DNA of 64,000 nt from Bryoerythrophyllum caledonicum (lineage: Eukaryota > Streptophyta > Bryopsida > Pottiales > Pottiaceae), in assembly GCA_963971425.1 (NCBI GenBank), contig OZ020514.1, positions 10,235,218 through 10,299,217 on the forward strand, given 5' to 3'. The notes under the pieces are model-generated. The model saw only the letters and a list, made by a program, of their open reading frames with translations, searched no databases and had not been told where the DNA came from. Below are positions 12,353 through 22,347 of this stretch, one piece after another. The position numbers and the translations under genes are program-made. Every line of letters starts with the position of its first letter. Positions within the stretch are counted from its first letter, which is position 1.

Positions 12353-12432
12353 GTTTACTCCTGCTATACGTTTGGGTGTGTTTTTTCAGGGACTTTTGAC
12401 GGTTGATATTCTACTCCAAACAAAGTTGTCAG

Positions 12433-12792
12433 GACGCTCGACGTCCCAAACGTCAAGACATCCGGACGGAGAACGTCCTCGGACCTAGGAGGACGACCTC
12501 GGACCTATGAAGACGTCCGGTGACATAACGACTTTCGTTAGTTTATCCGGGGATAAATAGCCCTCCGCAGCCATGGCCGACCGCCCATTCCGTCCGCTTC
12601 GGGCGACCGACGTCCGTCGTCCGCCGTCCGCTCGGCTGTTCGCCGCGGCGGACGGCCCTATCACGTCAGCTCCCCCGTCCGCTATTAGATTGACATTCTA
12701 TCGTCTTCCAACGGTTAGAATCACCGTGAGTATTGATGCCGTGTGTGAATTGCCCCATGCCATGTGTGTATTGATGGTTGTGATTGGATTAT
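12433..12792 (+). repeat. Tandem unit 2, block A
   Basis: Second copy of the GC-rich TATA-bearing block, closely matching 11320-11676 and 21831-22149, with a short local duplication of the GGACGACCTCGGACCTA type. It is cut by the insertion beginning at 12793. The last five bases (12788-12792, ATTAT) are the target-site duplication repeated at 16699-16703. Confidence 0.8.
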
Positions 12793-13319
12793 TGTGGGAC
12801 TCCGTTTCCACATGTTGCCGGAAGTTAACTTTAAATCCGGTTAAAACAAAAAAATTAGTTAAGTAGTTCTGATAGTTTCCACTAGAATTCATCCTATAGT
12901 CGTCAGAAAAGAATAATGACGGATGGATCAGGTTGCAAACCCTAATTAAGCCAAAATCTGTTAAAATCGGAGCCGGAGCAGTTACCGGTTTTCCGGGGCG
13001 GACAGTTATTCGGAACCGTCAGCTGGAACTGTCGCCATCAGCTGTCATCATGACTCCGTACTAACTGCCGGACTACTTAAGGCTGGGATTCCGGGGGAGA
13101 ACTCTTTTCTTCTCCATTCCTTCGTCGCGTGCAGGGTTTTCGTCTTCAGGCTTTCTTCCTCTCCCTCTTTCACTTCCTCACTCCCGGTTCCAAAACTCTG
13201 GCCGTTAGGGTTTGAAGCTTAGACGGTTAGAACGGACGTGCGTCCGTTAGGGAGTGCTTTTGTGAGGACGGTGCGTGCAGGGACTACCTTGAGAGACGGT
13301 GAGGATTTAGGAGGCCCTC

Positions 13320-15380
13320 ATGAAGACTGTACCGATGGCTAAGAAGAAGAGGACGGATAGAGACGGGCGCGGCAAAAGAGACGAAGAGCCGGCCGCGGGA
13401 CTTCCCCCTTTGGCCCGAGTCCTTCCGGACATCCCCGAAGACCTGGACGAATTTAACCTCCTGAAGTCGAGCCTGAAGACTATGGGGTGCGAGGGTTTGC
13501 TCGAAGTCCCCTGGGGTATGCGGGAGGAGATCTACGTCCAGGAGCTTATCGGCGCTCCGGACAAGAAGTACCAGGGGTTACTGAGAGCCCATCCGGAAAA
13601 CTGGGGAGTTCCGGAATGGTCCTAGGCGTACGACTTCCGGGGCGGACGCACCAAAGTGGTGGAACGGCGAGACGAATTCCTGGTGGACGAATTTGCGAGT
13701 CCGGCTGACCCAAAGGACGGCTACAACATGCAGGACCTTCGGCATCTGGACGCCCAGCTCGTGCTAGGGTTTTTAAACCCTATTTTCCATCCGGAAAAGC
13801 CGAAGCGGGTGGTGGCGAAGTGGGCCTGCACCTTCCTCGGGGCGCTCCGGAAGAAGATAGTAGTGGATTGGGGAACGCTTATGACGGACATGATCAACCG
13901 TCTAGTAGCCAACCTTCAGAGGGTGAAGAAGACGGCAACACCCTTGGCCTCCTATGTGGTGCACCTCTATGCGCACCACCAGCAACTCACTACGGCGGAG
14001 GTCCGGAAGTACGATATCGTCCTCAACTTCCAGAAGTACGGAGGGGACGAGTCTGAAGAGGAAGAATCCGGAGAGGGGGAGCCAGCGCCGGAAGCAGCCA
14101 CCACCAGCACTCCGGTGGGCCGGAAGGTCCCAAAGAGACCTCGGGGAAAGGAACCTGTGACGGAGAGTCCGGGCATCCGAAGCTCCTCTGCATCCTCCGG
14201 AGAAGACGAGTCTGGACCCTCAGAAGGGACCAGCCGGAAGAGGAGAAAGGTGGACCGGGACGACTCCAAGGGCCAGCTCAAGCTGATGGATGAGCTCACC
14301 CGCGACATTGGCTGGAGGGTTGGGCTCCTCAAGGAGACCAACTACATCATCACCAGCAGTGTGGAGCAAATCTTCCGGAGTCTGGGCGTCGAACGGCTGG
14401 AGGACGCCATTAACCGGGTGGAGGAACTCCGGAGCCGGGAGGTGGGCACGAAGGCGCTGCACACTCAGATCGCCTCTCTATACAAGGCAAGTAACGAGAT
14501 GGAGAGGAAGATGAAGTAGTACCTAGCGGAGGCGGCTGTGGCGGTGACGGCCCGGAAACTGGCCGAGGAGAAGGCCAACGCTTCCGCAGCGGCTTTACTA
14601 GAAGTCCGGGCCTTCTTGGACCTACCTGTCGACGTGGTCAACCGAAGCCGGCTCTTCACCGAGTTGGTGGAGAAGAAGGAGAAGGTCACCCGGGCCAACA
14701 TCATCCGGTTTCTCCTTGACCAGGCTGACAAGATGGGAAGGACCTGGGAGCAGATGAAGGTGCTAGTCGACAACATTGTCGTCGAATTTCCGGAAGAACC
14801 TGCAGCGCCTGGACCGGAAGGCACGCCCACCACAACTCGAACAACAGCCACTCCGGAACCACCACCCAAGACCATCCCAGCGCCGGGAACCTCCGCGAAC
14901 CCGGAGTCCCTGGATACTCCGCCACGGACACCGGCGGAGGGGATCGTGCCCCCTAACCCGAGTACCAGCGAGATCCTGAAGACACTTCCGGATCTCCTGT
15001 CGCCACCTACTATGCGGCTTCCAGATCCTCCTACAGAGGGCGGCCTTCCAGCTCCTCCAAGGTCAGTGTCACGAAGGTTAGCATCCAGAGCCAGGAGTCC
15101 GTCCGGAAGCTACAGGGACTTGGTCCAAGAGACCGGGTCAGTTTCCGCGGCAGGCACCCCAGCACCTCCGCTTCCGGAAGGATCTCCGGCCCAGCCCCCT
15201 CTACCCCCGGACGCCCAGTCTCCAGGGGTGGCTGTTCCCTCACCAACCGGCCCAGCCAACAGGAAGGCCAACCTTTCGCCGGCGGCTTCAAAGAAGGCAA
15301 AGGGTAAGGCGCGCGTTCCGGTGGAGAGTTCCCCCTCCCGCCGGAGTGGGAGAAATCGGGGTACCGGTGCTCCTACTTAG
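13320..15380 (+). pseudogene. Gag-like protein of the nested retroelement (two in-frame TAG stops)
   Basis: One frame runs from the ATG at 13320 to the TAG at 15378, about 686 codons, broken only by TAG at 13623 and 14517. A basic N-terminus (KKKRTDRDGRGKR) is followed by a helical domain around 13640-14040 (HLDAQLVLGFLNPIF, WACTFLGALRKKIVVDWGTL), which recalls Athila-type plant gag/ORF1. An acidic and basic linker with nuclear-localisation-like RKRRKVDRD comes next (~14230), then a coiled coil (~14280-14700) and a Pro/Ser-rich tail ending SRRSGRNRG. No CCHC knuckle, protease or RT follows. Both stops are TAG and could come from CAG. The Athila-like call is tentative; alternatively this is an unclassified coiled-coil transposon protein. 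Confidence 0.55.
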
Positions 15381-15442
15381 GGTAAAAATAGGTTGTAAGT
15401 TTCTTTCTGTTAACCACTTTTTCTCAGGGTAAGAGTCCGGAT

Positions 15443-15485
15443 TAGCAGCGACTAACGATGGGGCCCCAAGTGCACCCGGCTGCTA
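15443..15485 (+). ncRNA. Putative structured RNA element, copy 1
   Basis: TAGCAGC (15443-15449) pairs with GCTGCTA (15479-15485) around a loop containing CGATGGGGCCCCA and GCACCCG. The loop core is conserved in the other nested element at 19256-19295, while the stem differs by compensatory changes. It lies ~65 bp after the gag-like stop. Function unknown; packaging, priming or processing are possibilities. Confidence 0.45.
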
Positions 15486-16698
15486 CCGGAATCAATAGCC
15501 AGGTTTTGTTAGAGAAGGAAGTCCGGAGTCCAGGAACTGTTCCGAGATTTTAGGATCTGAGATTCGATCTGGGACTTTTCCGGATTTCTCGGATCTTTTA
15601 GATAAGATCTAGCGGATTTTCCATAGTCATAGGTAGAAGGAAATCTGAATTTAGAGAATTCAGAGAGTATTTAGTAGGAGGTTTTGGGAAAAACCTTCGT
15701 CTTGTTCATTTCACTCGGAAATATACGTTACCATTTCCTTCACCAGATTTGCTACCTTGTGTTTTTGTGGGACGTATGAATCCTGTGAGTGACGGATCTT
15801 TTTTGGAGGGTGTGGTTGTGTGAGGAATTTTCCGGACTAGAGTAACTCACTTGTTTTGCCGGAGGGGGAAGTTATCGAGGGTAGTGTCAGGAGATCGCCC
15901 GGGAGAGCTGGAGAGAACTATTGCAGAGGTGTTCCTGGTAGTTCCCAGGGTCCGGAAGTAGCCAGAAGGGGAAGAGATGAACTGCAGAGGTGTTCCTGGT
16001 AATCTCTAGTTTGCGCGGGAAACCGTGCTAAATTGATCTCCGGTCAATACCGGAGTTCTCCCTTAAGAGAGGAAGAAAAAGCTTCATACCTGTACCCGGA
16101 TAAAGTAACCATAGCGAACCGTGAGTCTCTGATCCGGAAATTTACAGTCATACCCCCCGGAATGCCGTTGTAGCCGAGTTAGTCTCTGTGTGACCGCATC
16201 CGGAAGGCCTTCCGGATGTCGTGAGAGTCGAAGTCCGGCAACAACAGTCAAATTACCAGTTAGCATAGTAGGAAGAGTGTTGTTTGGTCACTCTAAGAAT
16301 CCGGACAGTGGGTACCTAGCCACTTTAAGTCACAGGGTAGTGGGAAACCCAGCCACTTACACAAAACCGGGTTAGTGGACTTCGGCCACTCGTTTAAAAA
16401 CTCCAGGAGACTCTCTGAGGAGGAACAGAGACTAATCAAACCCTCCTCCTGATTTCCAGAAACTCAACTCCGGGAACCATTGTATAGCATCCGGATCCGG
16501 ACCGATCCGGACCTAATATAAGTGATAGAGAATTATAGTTAATTCGTAATTGTATTATTCGGGCAAGATTAGTAATCCGGGATATTGGAAGAAGACATTT
16601 AGGTCTCTGTGGGAACGAAACCGGAGCGGTTACTCTGGGAAGCTCTTAGTGACGATTAGGAGCATTTCGGAGGAATACTGTCTCTACGAACTGCAACA

Positions 16699-17055
16699 AT
16701 TATAATAGACAAACTCTATCATATTACAAGCACCTAAAAAGATGTAATGATATTACATCTTGGATTTGTGAGGTTTATATCTCGAACATTTAGATATTAA
16801 TGTATAGACTTGATATAGATTATAGTAAATTGATTTTTTTATTGTTGTGTTGTGGTGTGTAGATCCTTTTCCCTTTATCAAGGAATACTTGGCTTCTAGC
16901 TACTTTTACCTCATAGATGACCCTCCTCCCACTTCCACTGGTGCATTGCAATCCATTGAGCAGGATATGAATGCAGACGTGGACCGCACTTCATTTGATG
17001 CTTCAAAGGATGCCTTGAAGTAATTTTTATCAAAGTACTTCTCTACTTTGGTGGT
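16699..17055 (+). repeat. Tandem unit 2, block B
   Basis: Resumes the host repeat after the first nested insertion. It includes the palindrome AGATGTAA...TTACATCT and the exon-like ORF (about 16863-17019), nearly identical to 11836-11992. The last five bases (17051-17055, GTGGT) are the target-site duplication of the second nested element. Confidence 0.8.
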
Positions 17056-17904
17056 TGTGGGAGTCTAAAACTCCCACTTGGTCGCCCCTACCAAAAAAAA
17101 TTAGTTAAAATAGGGTTTTTAGTATTTGTTAACTAGAAAAATAGTTAGTATTGTGTGAAATATGATTAGATAGCCAATAGAGAAAATAGAGAAATGCTTA
17201 AGTAGTTAATTAGGTTTATAGTGGTGATAAAACCGGGTCTTACAATCACTAATTTAAGTCCCGGGAAACAATTTCAAAAGAGTCCTGGGAGATATCCCGG
17301 GACGTAAGTCTAAAATCACCACTTAAATCTAAATTAACTAGTTGATTTAGAAGGTAGTTAGAAGTAGTTGAGTTCTTCTAGATGCTAATTCTTGTTTGAA
17401 TTAGTAGTAGTGGTAGAGAAAAAAAAAGAAAAGACAAAAAAGAAAAAAATAAAAGAAAAAGAAAAAGAAAAGAAAGAGATTCGAAAAAAAAAAAATTTAA
17501 AAAAAAAAAAAAAAACATACCCGGGTATCAACCCGGGTATGAACTAGCCCGGGTACCAACCCGGGTATGGGCTGATACCCTGGCACCCGGGTATCACCCG
17601 GGTAGCTCCAGCCGCCTCCAACAGTGGCCTTCTCGAAATTCCCCTTCCCGAAATTTCTCTCCCATAGAAGTTTTCCTCTCCTCTCCAGGGACTCTCCTCT
17701 CCTCCCCCTCCTTCTCAAAAAATCTCCCCCCCCCTCAAATTTTCTCCTCTATCTCCCTATTTAGTTCTCTCTCTCTCATAGGTTCTCTCTCTCTCTATTT
17801 TGTCTTTTCGGAGTTGGGGTTTGAAGAAGTAGTGAAAGGAGTGAAGAAGAGGTGGTGCAACAAGGAGGAAGAAGAAGAAGGAGAGGAGGCTTTTCAGTGT
17901 CTTA

Positions 17905-18155
17905 GAGGTGCGCGGACTAGGGTTTGGTGGAAGAGGTACGCGGACTAGGGTTTGGTGGAAGAGGTGCGCGAACTAGGGTTTGGTGGAAGAAGTGCGCGAG
18001 CTACGGTTTGGTGGAAGAGGTGCGCGAGCTACGGTTTGGTGGAAGAGGTGCGCGAGCTACGGTTTGGTGGAAGAGGTGTGCGAGCTACGGTTTGGTGGAA
18101 GAGGTGCGCGAGCTACGGTTTGGTGGAAGAGGTGCGCGAGCTACGGTTTGGTGGA
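17905..18155 (+). repeat. 28-bp minisatellite (~9 copies)
   Basis: The unit is close to GTTTGGTGGAAGAGG followed by TGCGCGAGCTACG. Because 28 is one more than a multiple of three, all three forward frames cycle through the same 28-residue peptide and stay open. The open frames here are therefore a by-product of the repeat, not a protein signal. Confidence 0.9.
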
Positions 18156-18835
18156 GATTTTAGGGTTTTGCGGAGGTGGAGGAGATTTGTGGCCGAAGCG
18201 AGAAGATAAAAGAGACAAAGGAAGGACGTTGCGGGTGTAACAACAAAGGTGACTCTTACCCATGTTGGGTTTCTTTTGTTTGTGAGAATTTCTTGTTTGT
18301 GAGTCTTTTCCTCTCTTGTCTACCGGGGTGACTCCCCGGTAATATCCTCCCCGGTCTAGAGAAAAAGCCCCCCCCCGGGGACTTCATCTAGACCTGGTTG
18401 TGTTGTTTATATGTGTAGTTGTTGTCAATTGTCCTAGCCTTGTGGCAAGTTGTTATCTTGAGTTGTCTCCCTCCTCCTATTACTTTAGGTCTTGCCCACA
18501 ATTCCTATCATTTTCCCGGTCTTCCCGGTCAACCGGGAAGAACCTCTTTCTAAGTCCTTGTCTCCAAAGTCCTCTCCTCGTTACGATTATATGTGATCTT
18601 GTGTTGTTAGTATGTTGCTAGATGTGTGAGACACCCATATCCACATACTCTAGCAAAGTGTTCCGGAGTTGTCTACCGGCTGACCGGTAGACTTGTGTTT
18701 CCGGGGCGGACCGGAGTTTGTGACAAGTTAATAAGGAGATTGGTGGAAGTACAGGCATTTTGAGGATTTTGTCTACCCGGGACAACATGGCTCTCCGGTG
18801 AGTTAGGTGGATTCTCCATCCTCTAAAGGTGGGGC

Positions 18836-19168
18836 TTGAAGGTCTATGAGAGAAAAAGAAGCCTCCCGGTAACTTCTACCGGGAAGGAACCGGTAGATCT
18901 CCCTTCCTCAACCTCGGAGTCTTTGGTGGAGTCCTATGCGGCTATACTAATCGAGCTTAAAGAGACTCCGCATGTATCTATAGATACACCCAACCTTCCG
19001 GTGGACATCGCCACTCCACCGGTAGACCTCCCGGTGGATATTCCCAATCCACCGGTAGACCTTCCGGTTGAGACATCCGACCTCCCGGGGGATTCTCTTG
19101 ACCCTATTGATACTTCCAGACGTGGTGACAATCTCTATACGTCTCAACCGGAAGAGTCTTCCGGTTGA
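18836..19168 (+). pseudogene. Short Pro/Val/Asp-rich ORF of the second nested element
   Basis: About 110 codons rich in PVDLPVDIPNPPVDLPVE-type repeats. It ends ~87 bp before the conserved stem-loop, the same place as the Pro-rich gag tail in the first element. It is best read as the remnant C-terminus of a gag-like protein. No domain is recognised and translation is unproven. Confidence 0.35.
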
Positions 19169-19255
19169 GTCTTTGTTACATGTTATGTGTTGATTTACCT
19201 CACCGGTTGGTGAGAAGTCGTTTTAAGTTGCTAGAATTACACACTAGGGTGAGAG

Positions 19256-19295
19256 TAGTGATGTCGATGGGGCCCCATTGCGCACCCGGTCACTA
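19256..19295 (+). ncRNA. Putative structured RNA element, copy 2
   Basis: TAGTGA (19256-19261) pairs with TCACTA (19290-19295) around a loop with CGATGGGGCCCCA and GCACCCGG. Compared with 15443-15485, three of six stem pairs differ on both sides and pairing is kept. This supports a selected stem rather than chance. Confidence 0.45.
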
Positions 19296-19439
19296 TCACT
19301 TGAGTGGTTTCTCCGGCTACTTATTTTTGTTAGGAAAAGGTTCACCGGTTCCGGGACCGCCGGACCGGGAGTCTTCCGGTCTACCGGTCTTCCAGTTTAC
19401 CGGTCTACCGGTAATCCGCCGGTGACTAGGCTACCCTTG

Positions 19440-19645
19440 ATTTTAGGATCTAGATGCCGTTTTGTCTTTTAGTGGAGCTACTTTTGGAGGGTAGCTATTG
19501 ACTTTAGTGCACCTCCTAGATGCCGTTTCGTCCTTTTGCGGTCTAGTTTTGGAGCGTAGCTATTGACTTTAGTGCACTCTTTAGATGCCATTTCCACCTT
19601 TTGGGGATCTAGTTTTGGAGGGTAGCTAGTGGCCTTTGTGTACTT
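19440..19645 (+). repeat. Three ~68-bp direct repeats
   Basis: Units contain TAGATGCC(G/A)TTT, a TTTTGGAG(G/C)GTAGCTA block and GACTTTAGTGCAC. They lie inside the second nested element, downstream of the stem-loop. Confidence 0.75.
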
Positions 19646-20640
19646 AAGGGCCTTGGACTCTTGTGTTATGTACTCTTCTCTTTGTTGATCTCCTCGTGTC
19701 TTGCCTTCATTGCTTGTGTCTAGAGTCTTTGTTGAGCTTGTGTGAGTAGACTGGGAGAGGGTTGAGTCCTCCTAGTGTGTCTTTGCTAGGTGTGCAAGAT
19801 TGTGACTTGTTGTGTGTTAAGTGATTGAGTGTGAGTAGAGACATCCCAAGGGGCTAGGATATCCGGGGTAGATAGGTAGAGTGAGGTCCGGGACTTGTGC
19901 TCAAGACTTTTCACCGGTGGGACCGGGAAGAGTTGCTTTCCCGGATGGGATCCGGGAAGCCCACGGCTATTTATGATAGCCTCCCTTAAGTGGGAAGTGT
20001 TCGGATTGGTGGGGAGTAGGGGGTGACATCCCCCTTCTCTCGGTACACCGGGAGACATCCCGGCTAAGCCTGAGTCCGGAAAATACCGGGATTATTACCC
20101 TTGCAGTGGATGAATTCCGACGATCCCCGTGGAAGGTTGTTTTGCTCATATGATTTTTTTAGTACTAACTTGTTGTGAGTCTTGTATCTTCTTGCTTTGA
20201 TTCATTGGATGTGGTTGTAGTTGGAACCCGGGCTTGCGTGACCGGTTTACCGGGACAAGTTCCCGGTAGATTGTGAAGACCGGTGAACCGGCTGCGACCT
20301 TTATAACTCTTTCAAGGTGTAGGATTAGATTGTGGATATTGTGGCCTCTGGACTGCGAGAACGGAGGGCAGTGACTTTCCGGGCACCGTAAAAACTTACC
20401 GGAAATCTACTCTGACGCTCAACATAGTTTAACTGAAACACATGTGGTTACTTGTTACCGGTTATTAAGGTACCGGGGAAGCCATCCTCCGGGATGTGCC
20501 GAGGTATTATGTGTGAATTGTTGTTAAGATTTAAAGAATTTGATGCACTATAAAAATCCTTGGAAACGATCTGGTAAGGTGGGCTTGCTTAAGGTTAATT
20601 TCGGTTAATTTTGAGAATAACGAACCACTAGACTACTACA

Positions 20641-21016
20641 GTGGTTGTGGAGGTCATGGAGGTCTATGGGGAAATTCAGGGCTCAATATTGGGCATTCAG
20701 TACTTTCTCCGTGGAGGCTACGGCATTTTTGGATTGCGGGTGTTGAACGATGACATTGATATTATAAATCAGCTTTGCACACGTGACACCAGTCGAAATC
20801 CAGGTGTTTTGATGGGGGTTGTTACACCTCAACGATCTGGTCATCAACATTGTGATGAGGGGACATCTAGTGCTAGAGCAGGCCCAGCACAGTGGTGAGG
20901 ACGACAAGGACGGCGAGGACGGCGAGGTAGATTGTTTACTCCTGCTATACGTTTGGGTGTGTTTTTTGAGGGACTTTTGACGGTTGACATTCTACTCCAA
21001 ACAGAGTTGTCAGGAC
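20641..21016 (+). repeat. Tandem unit 2, block C
   Basis: Resumes the host repeat after the second nested element. In this copy the frame starting near 20641 keeps a CAG codon (GGCATTCAGTAC) where the other copies have TAG, leaving ~85 codons open into the RNPGVLMGVV peptide. It is therefore the least decayed copy of block C. It ends at the N gap. Confidence 0.8.
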
Positions 21017-21216
21017 NNNNNNNNNNNNNNNNNNNNNNNNNNNNNNNNNNNNNNNNNNNNNNNNNNNNNNNNNNNNNNNNNNNNNNNNNNNNNNNNNNNN
21101 NNNNNNNNNNNNNNNNNNNNNNNNNNNNNNNNNNNNNNNNNNNNNNNNNNNNNNNNNNNNNNNNNNNNNNNNNNNNNNNNNNNNNNNNNNNNNNNNNNNN
21201 NNNNNNNNNNNNNNNN
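21017..21216. other. Assembly gap (200 N)
   Basis: Exactly 200 unknown bases replace block A and the start of block B. By comparison with unit 1 about 0.5 kb would be expected, so the gap length is probably a placeholder. Confidence 0.95.
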
Positions 21217-21830
21217 GATTATAGTAAATTGATTTTTTTATTGTTGTGTTGTGGTGTGTAGATCCTTTTCCCTTTATCAAGGAATACTTGGCTTCTAGCT
21301 ACTTTTACCTCATAGATGACCCTCCTCCCACTTCCACTGGTGCATTGCAATCCATTGAGCAGGATATGAATGCAGACGTGGACCGCACTTCATTTGATGC
21401 TTCAAAGGATGCCTTGAAGTAATTTTTATTAAAGTACTTCTCTACTTTGGTGGTTGTGGAGGTCATGGAGGTCTATGAGGAAATTCAGGGCTCAATATTG
21501 GGCATTTAGTACTTTCTCCGTGGTGGCTACGGCATTTTTGGATTGCGGGTGTTGAACGATGTCATTGATATTATAAATCAGCTTTGCACACGTGACACCA
21601 GTCGAAATCCAGGTGTTTTGATGGGGGTTGTTACACCTCAACGATCTGGTCATCAACATTGTGATGAGGGGACATCTAGTGCTAGAGCAGGCCCAACACA
21701 ATGGCGAGGATGACAAGGACGGCGAGGACGGCGAGGTAGATTGTTTACTCCTGCTATACGTTTGGGTGTGTTTTTTCAGGGACTTTTGACGGTTGACATT
21801 CTACTTCAAACAGAGTTGTCAGGACGCTCG
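21217..21830 (+). repeat. Tandem unit 3, blocks B (partial) and C
   Basis: Continues from the gap with the exon-like ORF (about 21262-21418) and an uninterrupted B-C junction, then block C with a single Arg/Gly 18-mer. It shows the arrangement B-C without insertions, as in unit 1. Confidence 0.8.
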
Positions 21831-22149
21831 ACGTCCCAAACGTCCGGACATCCGGACGGAGAACATCCTCGGACCTAGGAGGACGACCTCGGACCTATAA
21901 GGACGTCCGATGACATAACGACTTTCGTCAGTTTACCCGGGGATAAATAGCCGTCCGCAGCCCCGGCCGACCGCCCATTCCGTCCGTTTGGGCCGACCGC
22001 ACGGCCGTCCGCTTCGGGCTATCGGCGTCCGTCGTCTGCTTGGCGGCCGTCCGTGGCGGCGGATGGCCCTCTCTCGACAGCTCGTCCAACCTCGAGTCCT
22101 ATTAGATTGACATTCTATCGTCTTCCAACGGTCAGAATCACCGTGAGTA
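21831..22149 (+). repeat. Tandem unit 4, block A (truncated)
   Basis: Fourth visible start of the unit with the TATA-like box at 21943. Similarity stops at CACCGTGAGTAT, where the sequence switches to the hAT region at ~22150. The repeat does not resume later in the window. Confidence 0.75.
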
Positions 22150-22347
22150 TAAAAAAACAGCACATGGAACCTCACTTTAGTTCTGAACTTGTGTTTCCCA
22201 AATGCTTTGAGCTGCACTATTTATCCATTGTTTGGTAATCATCGAGTTCGGAAGTCTTCAATATCAGAGTTTCTTTAGGAACTCCTGATATTTCTTCCAC
22301 ATACTACTTATCACGTTCGTTCATTTTTTGATACTATACTCATAAAA

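Larger units (their letters stand above)
11320..12432 (+). repeat. Tandem unit 1 (blocks A-B-C, ~1.1 kb)
   Basis: Block A (11320-11676) is GC-rich and dense in GTCCG motifs, and holds a TATA-like ATAAATAG at 11412. Block B (11677-12029) starts with hairpins (TGATAG...CTATCA; AGATGTAA...TTACATCT) and has an exon-like ORF at 11836-11992 between an AG and a GTAATT, coding for a peptide beginning DPFPFIKEYL. Block C (12030-12432) encodes a peptide with RNPGVLMGVVTPQRSGHQ and then an Arg/Gly-rich stretch. The order recurs at 12433-21016 (interrupted) and from the N gap to 22149. Product unknown. The unit could be a satellite or a chain of recombined retroelement units. Confidence 0.75.
12793..16698 (+). 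mobile_element. Non-autonomous TG...CA retroelement with gag-like ORF, 5-bp TSD
   Basis: The insertion begins TGTGGGACTCC, ends CTGCAACA and is flanked by ATTAT on both sides (12788-12792, 16699-16703). The host repeat resumes exactly where it was cut, which defines both borders. The TG...CA ends and 5-bp duplication are typical of LTR retroelements, yet no direct LTR pair was seen. It carries one gag-like ORF (13320-15380), no polymerase, and a conserved stem-loop at 15443-15485. A TR-GAG-like non-autonomous element is the best fit. Confidence 0.7.
17056..20640 (+). mobile_element. Second non-autonomous TG...CA element, 5-bp TSD
   Basis: Begins TGTGGGAGTC, ends ACTACTACA and is flanked by GTGGT at 17051-17055 and 20641-20645, with the host repeat collinear across it. 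Like the first nested element it starts TGTGGGA, ends ACA and contains a Pro-rich ORF followed by the conserved stem-loop (19256-19295). It has A-rich and CCCGGGTAT-rich parts (17400-17610), a CT-rich leader, a 28-bp minisatellite and three ~68-bp repeats (19440-19645). No polymerase genes and no direct LTR pair are visible. Confidence 0.65.

Noticed and set aside
17905..18155. CRISPR-like direct repeats
   Set aside because: The 28-bp units are contiguous with no unique spacers, in a eukaryotic retroelement.
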